From NCBI GenBank assembly GCA_949289265.1, contig CASENE010000026.1, positions 1-60,866 of the forward strand: DNA of 60,866 bases. Reading direction: 5' to 3'. The first letter of the stretch is position 1, and each line of letters starts with the position of its first letter. The stretch comes from an uncultured Bacteroides sp. (GTDB lineage Bacteria > Bacteroidota > Bacteroidia > Bacteroidales > Bacteroidaceae). Positions 53,747-60,866 of the stretch are shown piece by piece. The notes beneath the pieces are model-generated. The model was not told the origin of the DNA. It saw only the letters and a program-made list of their open reading frames with translations, and made no database searches. A program made the translations under genes and the position numbers.

Positions 53747-54424
53747 ATGAAGATACTGATTGTAGAAGACGAGCAGGATTTGCGGGAAACCATCCGTACA
53801 TCGCTCTTAAAAGAAAAATTTGTCGTAGAAACTGCGTCCGACTATTACTCTGCCTTGGACAAGATTAACGACTACGACTATGACTGCATCTTGCTGGACA
53901 TCATGCTGCCCGGGGGAAGCGGGCTCGACTTGCTGCGCGAACTGAAACGCTTGCACCGCAACGACAGCGTGCTTATCATCTCGGCCAAAGACTCGCTGGA
54001 TGACAAAGTGGACGGACTGGAATTGGGAGCGGACGATTACCTGACCAAGCCTTTCCACCTGGCAGAGCTCAACGCACGCATCAAATCGCTGATACGCAGG
54101 CGTGTGGCGCAAGGAGACCTGACCGTCTCGCTGGGCAACCTGACCTTGGATCCGGACAAACATTTGGTGCAAGTGGAAGGTGTGCCCCTCACCCTCAACC
54201 GCAAAGAGTACGACCTGCTCTATTATTTTGTGGTCAATCCCAACCGGGTCATCAACAAAATGAGCCTGGCAGAATCCGTCTGGGGAGACAATATCGACCA
54301 GGCCGACTCGCTGGACTTCATCTATTCTCAGGTAAAGAACCTGCGGAAGAAACTCAAACAGGCCGGCGCCTCCGTCGAACTAAAAGCTGTTTACGGTTTT
54401 GGGTATAAACTGTCAGAGGTATGA
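53747..54424 (+). CDS. OmpR-family response regulator
   Basis: A 225-residue response regulator: receiver domain (1-120) with acidic pocket VEDEQ (8-10), phosphoacceptor Asp51 (ILLDIML) and Lys in YLTKPF, then a winged-helix DNA-binding domain (about 130-225, NRKEYDLLYYFVVNPNRVINKMSLAESVWG). The ATG at 53747 (MKILIVEDEQ) starts the conserved fold. An ACTTTGC -7-like sequence ends only 6 bp before the ATG, so a near-leaderless mRNA is possible. It overlaps the kinase gene by 4 bp. Confidence 0.92.
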   Translation: MKILIVEDEQDLRETIRTSLLKEKFVVETASDYYSALDKINDYDYDCILLDIMLPGGSGLDLLRELKRLHRNDSVLIISAKDSLDDKVDGLELGADDYLTKPFHLAELNARIKSLIRRRVAQGDLTVSLGNLTLDPDKHLVQVEGVPLTLNRKEYDLLYYFVVNPNRVINKMSLAESVWGDNIDQADSLDFIYSQVKNLRKKLKQAGASVELKAVYGFGYKLSEV

Positions 54425-55719
54425 AGCTCCTGCACTACACATACCGCAAACTGTCTCTGCTCCTGTTTCTGCTGATGGCCGGATGGGGCGTTTTGTTCTA
54501 TTACGCCATTGTGGAGGAAGTGGTGGACGAGACGGACGACACGCTGGAAAACTATGCCTATCTGCTCATCAGAGAAATCTTGCGCGACCCGGCCTTACTA
54601 AACACCCATGGCAACTTGATGTCTGCCTACAGCTGCCGTCCCATCACGGAAGCCGAAGCGACAGACTATCAAGAAGTCTTTTACGATACCTCCATCTATA
54701 TAGAAATAGAAGACGAATACGAGCCGGCACGTGCCATGCGCACCATATTCCGCATGCCCGACGGACAGTTCTACGAATTGACGCTCATGATTTCCACCAT
54801 GGAGCGAAACGACCTGCAGGAAGCCATGCTCTGGTATCTGAGCATTCTCTTTTTCCTGCTGCTCATCTGCACCTCCATAGGCATACGCCTCACGCTCAAA
54901 AGTATCTTCCGCCCGTTACAAAGGCTCATAGATTGGCTGCAAGACATTGAACCCGGCAAGCCTGTACCCCCACTGAATAATCCGACTCAAATCCGTGAAT
55001 TCCGCCTGTTAAGCGATGCCGCCATAGACATGGCTGGACGCAGCTATAAAGCATACGAAGAGCAGAAGCAATTCATCGAAAATGCCTCGCATGAACTGCA
55101 AACGCCCCTAGCCATCGTGCGCGGCAAGGTAGAACTTCTGGCTGAAAGCGAATCGCTGACGGAACAACAGATGAAAGAATTAGATGCCATCTATACCACG
55201 CTGAACAGGGCCGTCAGACTGAACCGCTCACTCTTGTTGCTGTCACGCATCGAAAACGGACAGTTCGCGGAACAAGAAAACATATCAATGGACGAAATCA
55301 TCGACGACTCCCTACCCGACCTGATGGACATCTACAACCACAAGCATATACATCTCACCCGAAAACGAGGAGACTCCCCGTTTATCGTCCGATGCAACCA
55401 TGCCCTGGCGCAAATCATGCTGTCGAACTTGATAAAGAATGCCTTATTGCACAATCAGAATCAAGGGAAACTGCAAATCATCACCACGTCCGACTCACTA
55501 CTGATAAAGAATTCAGGCGAGGCGTCTTTGGACAAAGAGAAACTGTTCCAACGCTTCTATCATGCCATTGACGGGAATAAAGATTCCAATGGCTTAGGGC
55601 TGGCCATAGCGCACACAATAGCGACTTCCGCCTCGCTGAACTTGAGCTATGAGTGGGAAGACAACATGCACTGCTTCCGATTGGCCAAAGATGGCAAAAT
55701 CAAATCCAAACAAGCATAG
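54421..55719 (+). CDS. sensor histidine kinase
   Basis: A 432-residue sensor kinase: helix 1 (about 11-30), periplasmic sensor (about 31-137), helix 2 (about 138-160), HAMP-like linker, HisKA domain with FIENASHELQTPLAIVRGKVELL (His224), and HATPase domain with NLIKNALLHN (about 335) and NGLGLAIAHTIA (about 391). The usual D-x-G-x-G box is replaced by IKNSGE, so ATP binding may be atypical. It is coupled to the response regulator by a 4-bp overlap, and a PepSY-like protein follows. Confidence 0.9.
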   Translation: MKLLHYTYRKLSLLLFLLMAGWGVLFYYAIVEEVVDETDDTLENYAYLLIREILRDPALLNTHGNLMSAYSCRPITEAEATDYQEVFYDTSIYIEIEDEYEPARAMRTIFRMPDGQFYELTLMISTMERNDLQEAMLWYLSILFFLLLICTSIGIRLTLKSIFRPLQRLIDWLQDIEPGKPVPPLNNPTQIREFRLLSDAAIDMAGRSYKAYEEQKQFIENASHELQTPLAIVRGKVELLAESESLTEQQMKELDAIYTTLNRAVRLNRSLLLLSRIENGQFAEQENISMDEIIDDSLPDLMDIYNHKHIHLTRKRGDSPFIVRCNHALAQIMLSNLIKNALLHNQNQGKLQIITTSDSLLIKNSGEASLDKEKLFQRFYHAIDGNKDSNGLGLAIAHTIATSASLNLSYEWEDNMHCFRLAKDGKIKSKQA

Positions 55720-55787
55720 ATTCCCAAAAGATTCCCAATTCAACCCCGATTTTTACAGCATCAAACCACGTACTAAAAAACATCACA

Positions 55788-56234
55788 ATGAAGAAGATTT
55801 TATTTGCCCTCTCACTGCTGTTCGCTTGCCTTCAAGTTTCTTGTGCCGGCGACATCATCACGCACGACACCAAAAAGCTGCCAGCTAAAGCCCGTACCTT
55901 TATCCAAACCTATTTCGCTCAAACACAAGTATCGCACATCAAAATAGAAAGCGAACTGTTTCAGACCAAGAAATACGAAGTCCTCCTGACAAACCGCACT
56001 GAAATAGACTTCAACAAAGACGGCGAATGGATAGAGATCGACTGCGATCATTCCAGCGTCCCCCTGGGCGTCATTCCTCCCTACGTATCCGAGTATCTGA
56101 AAACAACTTTTCCCGGCGTGTTCATCGTAAAGATTGAACGCAAGCACCGGGAAATAGAAGTAGACCTGAGCAACGATTACTCCTTAACCTTCAATCGGAA
56201 AGGAGAAGTCATCCAAATAGAAGAAGATGACTGA
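55788..56234 (+). CDS. exported PepSY-like domain protein
   Basis: A 148-residue exported protein with a signal peptide (about 1-20; VSCAGD could also be a lipobox) and two PepSY/BLIP-like repeats (PAKARTFIQTYFAQTQVSHIKIE and PPYVSEYLKTTFPGVFIVKIER). Members of this family often lie beside OmpR/EnvZ-type pairs in Bacteroidetes and may be their output or an inhibitor of a periplasmic protease. The start at 55788 (MKKILFALSLLFA) is set by the signal peptide. Confidence 0.75.
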   Translation: MKKILFALSLLFACLQVSCAGDIITHDTKKLPAKARTFIQTYFAQTQVSHIKIESELFQTKKYEVLLTNRTEIDFNKDGEWIEIDCDHSSVPLGVIPPYVSEYLKTTFPGVFIVKIERKHREIEVDLSNDYSLTFNRKGEVIQIEEDD

Positions 56235-56247
56235 CGCCGGACAGGCA

Positions 56248-57459
56248 TCACATCGGATGGTAATCCTTCGCAAGACCGCCTTCACCCGTTTCTTTATAGA
56301 GCGAAGGCAGGTCATTGCCCGTCTCTTTCATCACCTCGATGACTTTGTCGAAAGACACACGGTGCATGCCGTCCGTAAACGAAGCATAAAGATTGGCATC
56401 CAAAGCGCGGGCGGCAGCGTAGGCATTACGCTCGATGCAAGGAATCTGTACCAACCCGCACACAGGGTCGCAAGTCATTCCCAGATGATGCTCCAAACCC
56501 ATCTCGGCAGCGTACTCCACCTGCGAAGGCGTGCCTCCAAACAACTGGTTGGCAGCGGCCGAAGCCATGGAACAGGCAGTACCCACTTCGGCCTGACATC
56601 CCGCCTCGGCACCCGATATGGACGCGTTGGTCTTGACGATATTTCCGATAAGGCCTGACGTGGCAAGAGCACGCAAGATACGCTTGTCGCTAAAGTCGCG
56701 ACTCTTGGCCAAGTGGTAGAGCACGGCAGGCACGACTCCGCACGAACCGCAAGTAGGCGCCGTAACGATGACGCCGCCCGAGGCATTCTCTTCGCTGACT
56801 GCCAAAGCATAGGCAAACACCAGACCGCGCGACTGCAACGACTGCTTGTAGCCGCAAGCCTTGATGTAATACATGGATGCCTTGCGCCGCAGGTTGAGCG
56901 GTCCCGGCAGAACCCCCTCGGCATCCAGCCCCCGCTTCACAGCATCCTGCATGGTTTTCCACACCTCGTAGAGGTAATCCCAGATATCGCTGTCCTCGCA
57001 CTCTTGCACATATTCCCAATAACTCTTGCCGGTACGCTCGCACCATTGCAGGATTTCGGTCATATGGCTCATCTCGTAGACTTCGGGCGTATTAATGGAG
57101 TTTTCGCCGTCATGTTCCTCGGCCAGCGCTCCCCCGCCGATGCTGAAGACAGTCCACGAGTCGGTGGGCCGGTTGTCTGTGTCAAGCGCCTCGAACTTCA
57201 TGCCGTTGGGATGGAAAGGAAGGAAGATTTTCGGTTCCCAGACAATTTCCACCGGAGCTACGGGTTGCAGCGTTTCGATAATAGCCGTGTTTGTCATGTG
57301 GCCTTTGCCGGTGGCTGCCAGGCTTCCGTAGAGAGTAACGCGAAACGAGGCGGCCTCGGGGTGACGGCCCAAAAAGATTTCGGCGGCTTTGCGCGGCCCC
57401 ATGGTGTGACTGCTGGAGGGGCCGGTGCCGATGCGGTAGATTTCTTTGATTGACTTCAT
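56248..57459 (-). CDS. sdaA: L-serine ammonia-lyase (iron-sulfur)
   Basis: A 403-residue single-chain L-serine dehydratase that converts serine to pyruvate and ammonia with a [4Fe-4S] cluster. The beta domain is N-terminal (about 1-150, GPSSSHTMGPRKAAEIFL); the alpha domain carries cysteine motifs APTCGSCGVVPA and TCDPVCGLVQIPCIERNA that bind the cluster. The length is normal for the fused form. It is convergent with the PepSY-like gene, 13 bp apart. A 69-bp gap separates it from a small ORF upstream. Confidence 0.93.
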   Translation of the reverse strand: MKSIKEIYRIGTGPSSSHTMGPRKAAEIFLGRHPEAASFRVTLYGSLAATGKGHMTNTAIIETLQPVAPVEIVWEPKIFLPFHPNGMKFEALDTDNRPTDSWTVFSIGGGALAEEHDGENSINTPEVYEMSHMTEILQWCERTGKSYWEYVQECEDSDIWDYLYEVWKTMQDAVKRGLDAEGVLPGPLNLRRKASMYYIKACGYKQSLQSRGLVFAYALAVSEENASGGVIVTAPTCGSCGVVPAVLYHLAKSRDFSDKRILRALATSGLIGNIVKTNASISGAEAGCQAEVGTACSMASAAANQLFGGTPSQVEYAAEMGLEHHLGMTCDPVCGLVQIPCIERNAYAAARALDANLYASFTDGMHRVSFDKVIEVMKETGNDLPSLYKETGEGGLAKDYHPM

Positions 57460-57528
57460 GGTTGTAAGATATTTACTATGTATGTCGAATGTCTTTTTTG
57501 CTTCTTTCCTTGCTATTTTGTTTCATAA

Positions 57529-57651
57529 TCAGTTGATATGCGACAGCGTTTCTTGAGCACTCCTCTCGGCCTTCCCCTTGTTAGCGACCTTGGTCTCCTC
57601 TCGGTAGCTACTGCGGGAATCGGTCATCGGCAAGTACGGAAGAAGCGCCAT
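57529..57651 (-). CDS. possible 40-residue protein
   Basis: An open frame of 40 codons (MALLPYLPMTDSRSS... ending ETLSHIN) starts 12 bp after the mutS2 stop codon. It is hydrophilic and Lys/Arg/Glu-rich in its second half. Whether it is translated is unclear; no homologue is recognised and no ribosome-binding site stands out. Confidence 0.2.
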   Translation of the reverse strand: MALLPYLPMTDSRSSYREETKVANKGKAERSAQETLSHIN

Positions 57652-57663
57652 ACGCAGGCCTTC

Positions 57664-60186
57664 TTATTGCAGATCCACCACGGTAATGCCCGCCCCGCCG
57701 AACTGCACGTGCTCGTCGGCAAAGCTGCGCACGCCGGGCACCGTCTGCAGGTATTGCCGGATGAGGGTGCGCAAGATGCCGGTGCCGGTGCCATGGAGGA
57801 TGCGCACGCGGGGAGCGCCCACCAGGATGGCGTCGTCGATAAAATAGGTGACGGCCTGCAACGCCTCGTCGCCCCGCATGCCGCGCACGTCGATGTCTTG
57901 ACGGAAGTGCAGTTTCTTCTCATGCATGCTGTCTTGCGTCTGCGTGCTGATAAAGGTGCTCTTCGTCGAGAGCTCGTTTTGCTTGGGCTGCGCGTTGGTC
58001 GGTTCCAGGCGGTCGATGGATACGGTTGTCTTCAGGCTGCCGAAGGCCACGGTCACGTTCTTGCCATTGACCTCCAGCACCTCGCCCACCACGGTCTGCC
58101 CCTTCATCTTGACGTAGTTGCCGGGAGCAATGGCTGCGCGACGGCGGGCTTCTTCTTGCGCCCGGCGTACCGCAACCTCTTCTTCGGAGGGGGCATTGCT
58201 CTTTTTCGACTTCTTGCGGTTCTGCTTCTCGCGCAAGCGTTCCATCTTGCGGGCAATCTTTTCTTCTTCCTCCTCGGCGGTCCGGTCCTCAAGCGATTGG
58301 CGGAAATCTGTCAGCTCCTGGCGCACTTGCCGGGTCTTCTCCTTCTCGGCCTGCGCCTCCTTGATGCTGCGGATGGTATTTTCGATGCGGGCATTGGCCT
58401 CCTGCACCAGCCGTTCGGCCTCTTCCTTGGCCCGGCGGATGATATCCTTGCGCGATGCCTGTAGCTCCTCCATCTCCTTCTGATAGCGGGCGATGGTGTC
58501 CTCCATCTGCTTCTCCCGCTGGCGGATGGACTGGCGTTTGTTCTCCCAATACCGCTTGTCGCGCACAATATCCTGCAGGTATTTGTCGGCATTGATGTAT
58601 TCGCTGCCCACAATCTGCGAAGCGTCGGCGATAACCTCCTCGGGCAGACCGATTTTGCGCGCTATCTCCACCGCGAAGGAACTGCCGGGATTGCCTATCT
58701 GCAACTGGAAGAGGGCCTGCATCTGATGCCGGTCGTAGAGCATCGCGCCGTTCACTACTCCTTCGTGGTCTTCGGCAAAGTGCTTCAGATTCTGGTAGTG
58801 CGTAGTGATAACGCCCCATGCTTCCTTTTGGTTGAAGCGTTTCAGCACGGCCTCGGCAATGGCGCCGCCAATCTGCGGCTCCGTACCTCCGCCAAACTCG
58901 TCTATCAATATCAGACTTCGCTCGTTGCAGTGCTTCATCATCACCTTCATGTTGGTCAGGTGCGAGGAATAGGTACTGAGGTCGTCCTCGATGGATTGCT
59001 CGTCGCCGATGTCAATGAAGATGCTCTCAAAAATACCGGCATGGCTGCTCTCGTGCACCGGTATCAACAATCCGCATTGCAACATGTATTGCAGCAGGCC
59101 CACGGTCTTCAGACAGACCGATTTTCCGCCAGCATTGGGGCCCGAAATAATGAGGATACGCTGCCTCTCATTCAGCGTGATGTCCAACGGCACCACCTTC
59201 TTTCCGTGCTTGGCCAACGACATTTGCAGCAACGGATGCACAGCTGCGGCCCAATCTATGACTTGCTTGTCTGCCAGGTCCGGCTTCAGGGCATTGATGT
59301 CTTCAGCAAACAAAGCCTTGGCCCGAATGAAATCCATCTCTGCCAAGAACTCGTATGACAATAAGATGTCCGGTATGGAAGGGCGCAACTCGTCGGAGAA
59401 AAGCGTCAGAATGCGGATGATTTCCCGCCGCTCGTCGCTCTCCAGCTCGCGGATACGGTTGTTGGCCTCCACCACCTCGGCCGGTTCGATGAACACCGTC
59501 TTTCCGCTGGCCGACTCGTCATGCACGATGCCTTTGATTTTCCGTTTCAAGGCCGGCGCCACCGGAATGACCAGCCGCCCGTCGCGCATGGCCGGGGTAA
59601 CGTCCTTGTCCACCACACCTTCCGACTGGGCACTGCGCAAAATGTTGTTCAGCGTCCGCGAAATGCTCCCCATCGTACTGCTCAGCTCCCGGCGGATACG
59701 TGCCAACTCAGGCGAAGCGCTGTCTTTAATCTTGCCGTACGGCGACAGGATATTATTGATGCGCGTGATAAGTTGGGGAAACACCAGAATGTCTTCGGCC
59801 AGCCTTCGCAAGGCAGGATAAGGAGACGGGCCGTCCTCCTGTCCGTCGTCTTCCTTCAGCAGGAAGCGCACTATGTCGCGGATGGTTTCCAGCGAACGGC
59901 GCAGGTCGAACAACTCCTGCTCGTCCAAGTACATTCCGGCAATTCTGATGCGTTTCAGCGACGGCCGTACATCAAAGAAGTATTGCGCAGGGAAATTGTC
60001 TGCCTCTCTAAGAATGCGGACAAACTCCCCCGTCTGTTCCAATCTTTCTTCTATCTCTCTATATTGAGCAGAGAATGCCATATCAGCCACCCGTTCTTCG
60101 CCGAGCGTACTAAGGCACTTCCCTTTCAGTATCAACCTGATTTGGTCGAAGCCTATTTTAGGTTCAAAGTTCTGAGGGTAAATCAT
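57664..60186 (-). CDS. mutS2: MutS2-family endonuclease/ribosome-rescue ATPase
   Basis: An 840-residue MutS2 protein: core/clamp helices (about 1-300), MutS-type ATPase with Walker A GPNAGGKS (about 342-349) and Walker B ILIDEFGGGTEP, a long coiled-coil and basic region (about 520-690), a KOW-like segment and a C-terminal Smr nuclease domain (about 765-840, DVRGMRGDEAL and HGTGTGILR). It has been linked to anti-recombination and to splitting of collided ribosomes. A TATTTTTGC -7 box ends only 4 bp before the ATG. Confidence 0.94.
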   Translation of the reverse strand: MIYPQNFEPKIGFDQIRLILKGKCLSTLGEERVADMAFSAQYREIEERLEQTGEFVRILREADNFPAQYFFDVRPSLKRIRIAGMYLDEQELFDLRRSLETIRDIVRFLLKEDDGQEDGPSPYPALRRLAEDILVFPQLITRINNILSPYGKIKDSASPELARIRRELSSTMGSISRTLNNILRSAQSEGVVDKDVTPAMRDGRLVIPVAPALKRKIKGIVHDESASGKTVFIEPAEVVEANNRIRELESDERREIIRILTLFSDELRPSIPDILLSYEFLAEMDFIRAKALFAEDINALKPDLADKQVIDWAAAVHPLLQMSLAKHGKKVVPLDITLNERQRILIISGPNAGGKSVCLKTVGLLQYMLQCGLLIPVHESSHAGIFESIFIDIGDEQSIEDDLSTYSSHLTNMKVMMKHCNERSLILIDEFGGGTEPQIGGAIAEAVLKRFNQKEAWGVITTHYQNLKHFAEDHEGVVNGAMLYDRHQMQALFQLQIGNPGSSFAVEIARKIGLPEEVIADASQIVGSEYINADKYLQDIVRDKRYWENKRQSIRQREKQMEDTIARYQKEMEELQASRKDIIRRAKEEAERLVQEANARIENTIRSIKEAQAEKEKTRQVRQELTDFRQSLEDRTAEEEEEKIARKMERLREKQNRKKSKKSNAPSEEEVAVRRAQEEARRRAAIAPGNYVKMKGQTVVGEVLEVNGKNVTVAFGSLKTTVSIDRLEPTNAQPKQNELSTKSTFISTQTQDSMHEKKLHFRQDIDVRGMRGDEALQAVTYFIDDAILVGAPRVRILHGTGTGILRTLIRQYLQTVPGVRSFADEHVQFGGAGITVVDLQ

Positions 60187-60190
60187 GGGT

Positions 60191-60199
60191 GCAAAAATA
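60191..60199 (-). promoter_or_regulatory. -7 element of mutS2
   Basis: Minus-strand TATTTTTGC ends 4 bp before the mutS2 ATG, which would give a leaderless or nearly leaderless mRNA. Confidence 0.5.
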
Positions 60200-60308
60200 C
60201 GATTATTTCAGGAAAAAGCCGCAGTTCCTCTACCTAAAAACAGTTCGCTCCGCCATTAGTTCCTCCAAGCTTCACACCTCCCGGCAGCCCCCATAAAACA
60301 CCGTCCGA

Positions 60309-60396
60309 CCGGGCAATATATCTCCTGCAACCGGGAAGTATAACTCCAGCGACCGGGGACTCTAATGCCAGCATCCTGGGATTACTATGCCACTAA
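60309..60396. repeat. tandem array R8 (period 22), related to R7
   Basis: Units start at 60309, 60331, 60353 and 60375, exactly 22 bp apart (CCGGGAAGTATAACTCCAGC type). The last unit and its flank (TACTATGCCACTAAACGCTGAA) match the end of array R7 at 52.1 kb. It lies in the 364-bp gap between mutS2 and the tRNA. Confidence 0.8.
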
Positions 60397-60483
60397 ACGC
60401 TGAAAGCCAATTCCTTCCATGGGCATTTCAAACAAAAGGCAAAAGGAAGCGAGAGGCGGAAGTTGCGGAAAAAGCACAAAAGT

Positions 60484-60515
60484 TTTGGCAATTCAAAAAT
60501 AAGTCGTACCTTTGC
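60484..60515 (+). promoter_or_regulatory. promoter of the tRNA-Ser gene
   Basis: TTTG (60484-60487), 19 bp, then TACCTTTGC (60507-60515), a close match to consensus, 35 bp before the tRNA. Confidence 0.75.
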
Positions 60516-60550
60516 ACCGCTCTTAAGGAAGTCGTTCTTTCTGATGGAAA

Positions 60551-60635
60551 GGAGAGATGGTAGAGTGGTCGATTACAGCGGTCTTGAAAACCGCCGTGCC
60601 GAGAGGCACCGGGGGTTCGAATCCCTCTCTCTCCG
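60551..60635 (+). tRNA. tRNA-Ser (anticodon UGA)
   Basis: An 85-nt class II tRNA: acceptor stem GGAGAGA/TCTCTCC, anticodon stem GCGGT/ACCGC around CTTGAAA (anticodon TGA), a long variable arm (CGTGCCGAGAGGCACC) and T-loop GTTCGAATC. CCA is not encoded. Confidence 0.97.
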
Positions 60636-60675
60636 CTGAACCTACTGGACAGAAATGGTCAGTAAACGGACAAAA

Positions 60676-60707
60676 AGCTACAAATCAATGATTTGTGGCT
60701 TTTTTTA
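60676..60707 (+). terminator. terminator of tRNA-Ser
   Basis: AGCTACAAATC and GATTTGTGGCT around AAT, with one G-T pair, are followed by seven Ts. Confidence 0.88.
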
Positions 60708-60814
60708 TTGCCATAATGTCCGACTTCCAAGACTTCAAAAGTACCGAAAAAGGGATCAGCGGATAATCCCGGTTGGCGGTAGAAATTCTCAAGAATATTG
60801 AGTAGCTTTGCGGC

Positions 60815-60866
60815 ATGAAAGCAGACGACCTCCTCAGAGCCATCCTCCCGGATGTGCTGATAGACA
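60815..60866 (+). CDS. partial ORF at right edge, possible transposase start
   Basis: Seventeen codons (MKADDLLRAILPDVLID) run off the window, behind TAGCTTTGC (60803-60811). The start resembles the N-terminal region of ISAon1-type transposases of Bacteroides, but so few residues cannot prove it. Confidence 0.35.
   Translation, partial: MKADDLLRAILPDVLID

Noticed and set aside
60636-60866. tRNA-associated attachment site
   Set aside because: No repeat of the tRNA 3' end is visible downstream within the window, and no integrase is present.

Overview
The window looks like a chromosomal segment of a Bacteroidales bacterium, most likely Bacteroidaceae. The basis is the many promoters of the Bacteroides type (TTTG, about 20 bp, then TAnnTTTGC), SusC/TonB-type and carboxypeptidase-regulatory outer-membrane proteins, SPII lipoproteins with acidic residues after the cysteine, a Xus-type siderophore locus, a GIN-domain protein, a rubredoxin-rubrerythrin and a glutamine-dependent NAD synthetase. 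Most of the window is GC-rich; the part from about 40.4 to 50 kb is visibly more AT-rich. No species is assigned.

Layout. 0-1.1 kb: an rRNA/tRNA 2'-O-methyltransferase. 1.1-6.1 kb (minus): a TonB receptor, DUF4374 lipoprotein and PepSY membrane protein, in the order of the xenosiderophore locus xusABC. 6.2-8.2 kb (minus): queuosine-precursor operon yhhQ-queC-queF, with a candidate preQ1-I riboswitch directly at the yhhQ start. 8.3-20.7 kb: a lipoprotein, a DMT exporter, mfd, a polyprenol-phosphate glycosyltransferase, dihydroorotase with an overlapping stand-alone methionine-synthase reactivation domain, and a three-gene envelope operon.

21.1-38.1 kb (all minus) is the most striking part: a MacB-like export locus with one HlyD adaptor, one ATPase, one GIN-domain protein and ten FtsX-type permeases. 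The permeases fall into two types that alternate strictly (five B-A pairs). Two sigma-54 promoters, one before the adaptor and one before the ATPase, each have the same pair of palindromic operators at the same distance upstream (about 66-67 and 86 bp from the -12 element). This points to one enhancer-binding regulator controlling both halves of the locus. Neither that regulator nor a TolC is in the window.

38.3-60.9 kb: a LysM glucosaminidase, a BamE-like lipoprotein, cytidine deaminase, asparaginase, a patatin, NAD synthetase, a PerR-like Fur regulator with rubrerythrin, an ECF sigma operon, a FadL-like porin behind a strongly low-complexity secreted protein, PrmA, type II pantothenate kinase, a two-component system with a PepSY-like protein, L-serine dehydratase, MutS2, tRNA-Ser(UGA), and the start of what may be a transposase at the right edge.

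A second theme runs through the whole window. Nine intergenic regions hold short tandem arrays with a fixed period of 21-24 bp. Each unit is an imperfect palindrome and most arrays have their own sequence. Five other intergenic regions hold 7-bp-period arrays. Most junctions between genes of the efflux operon contain one or the other. In one array the stem arms change from one sequence to another while pairing, spacing and centre are kept, which suggests selection on hairpin structure.
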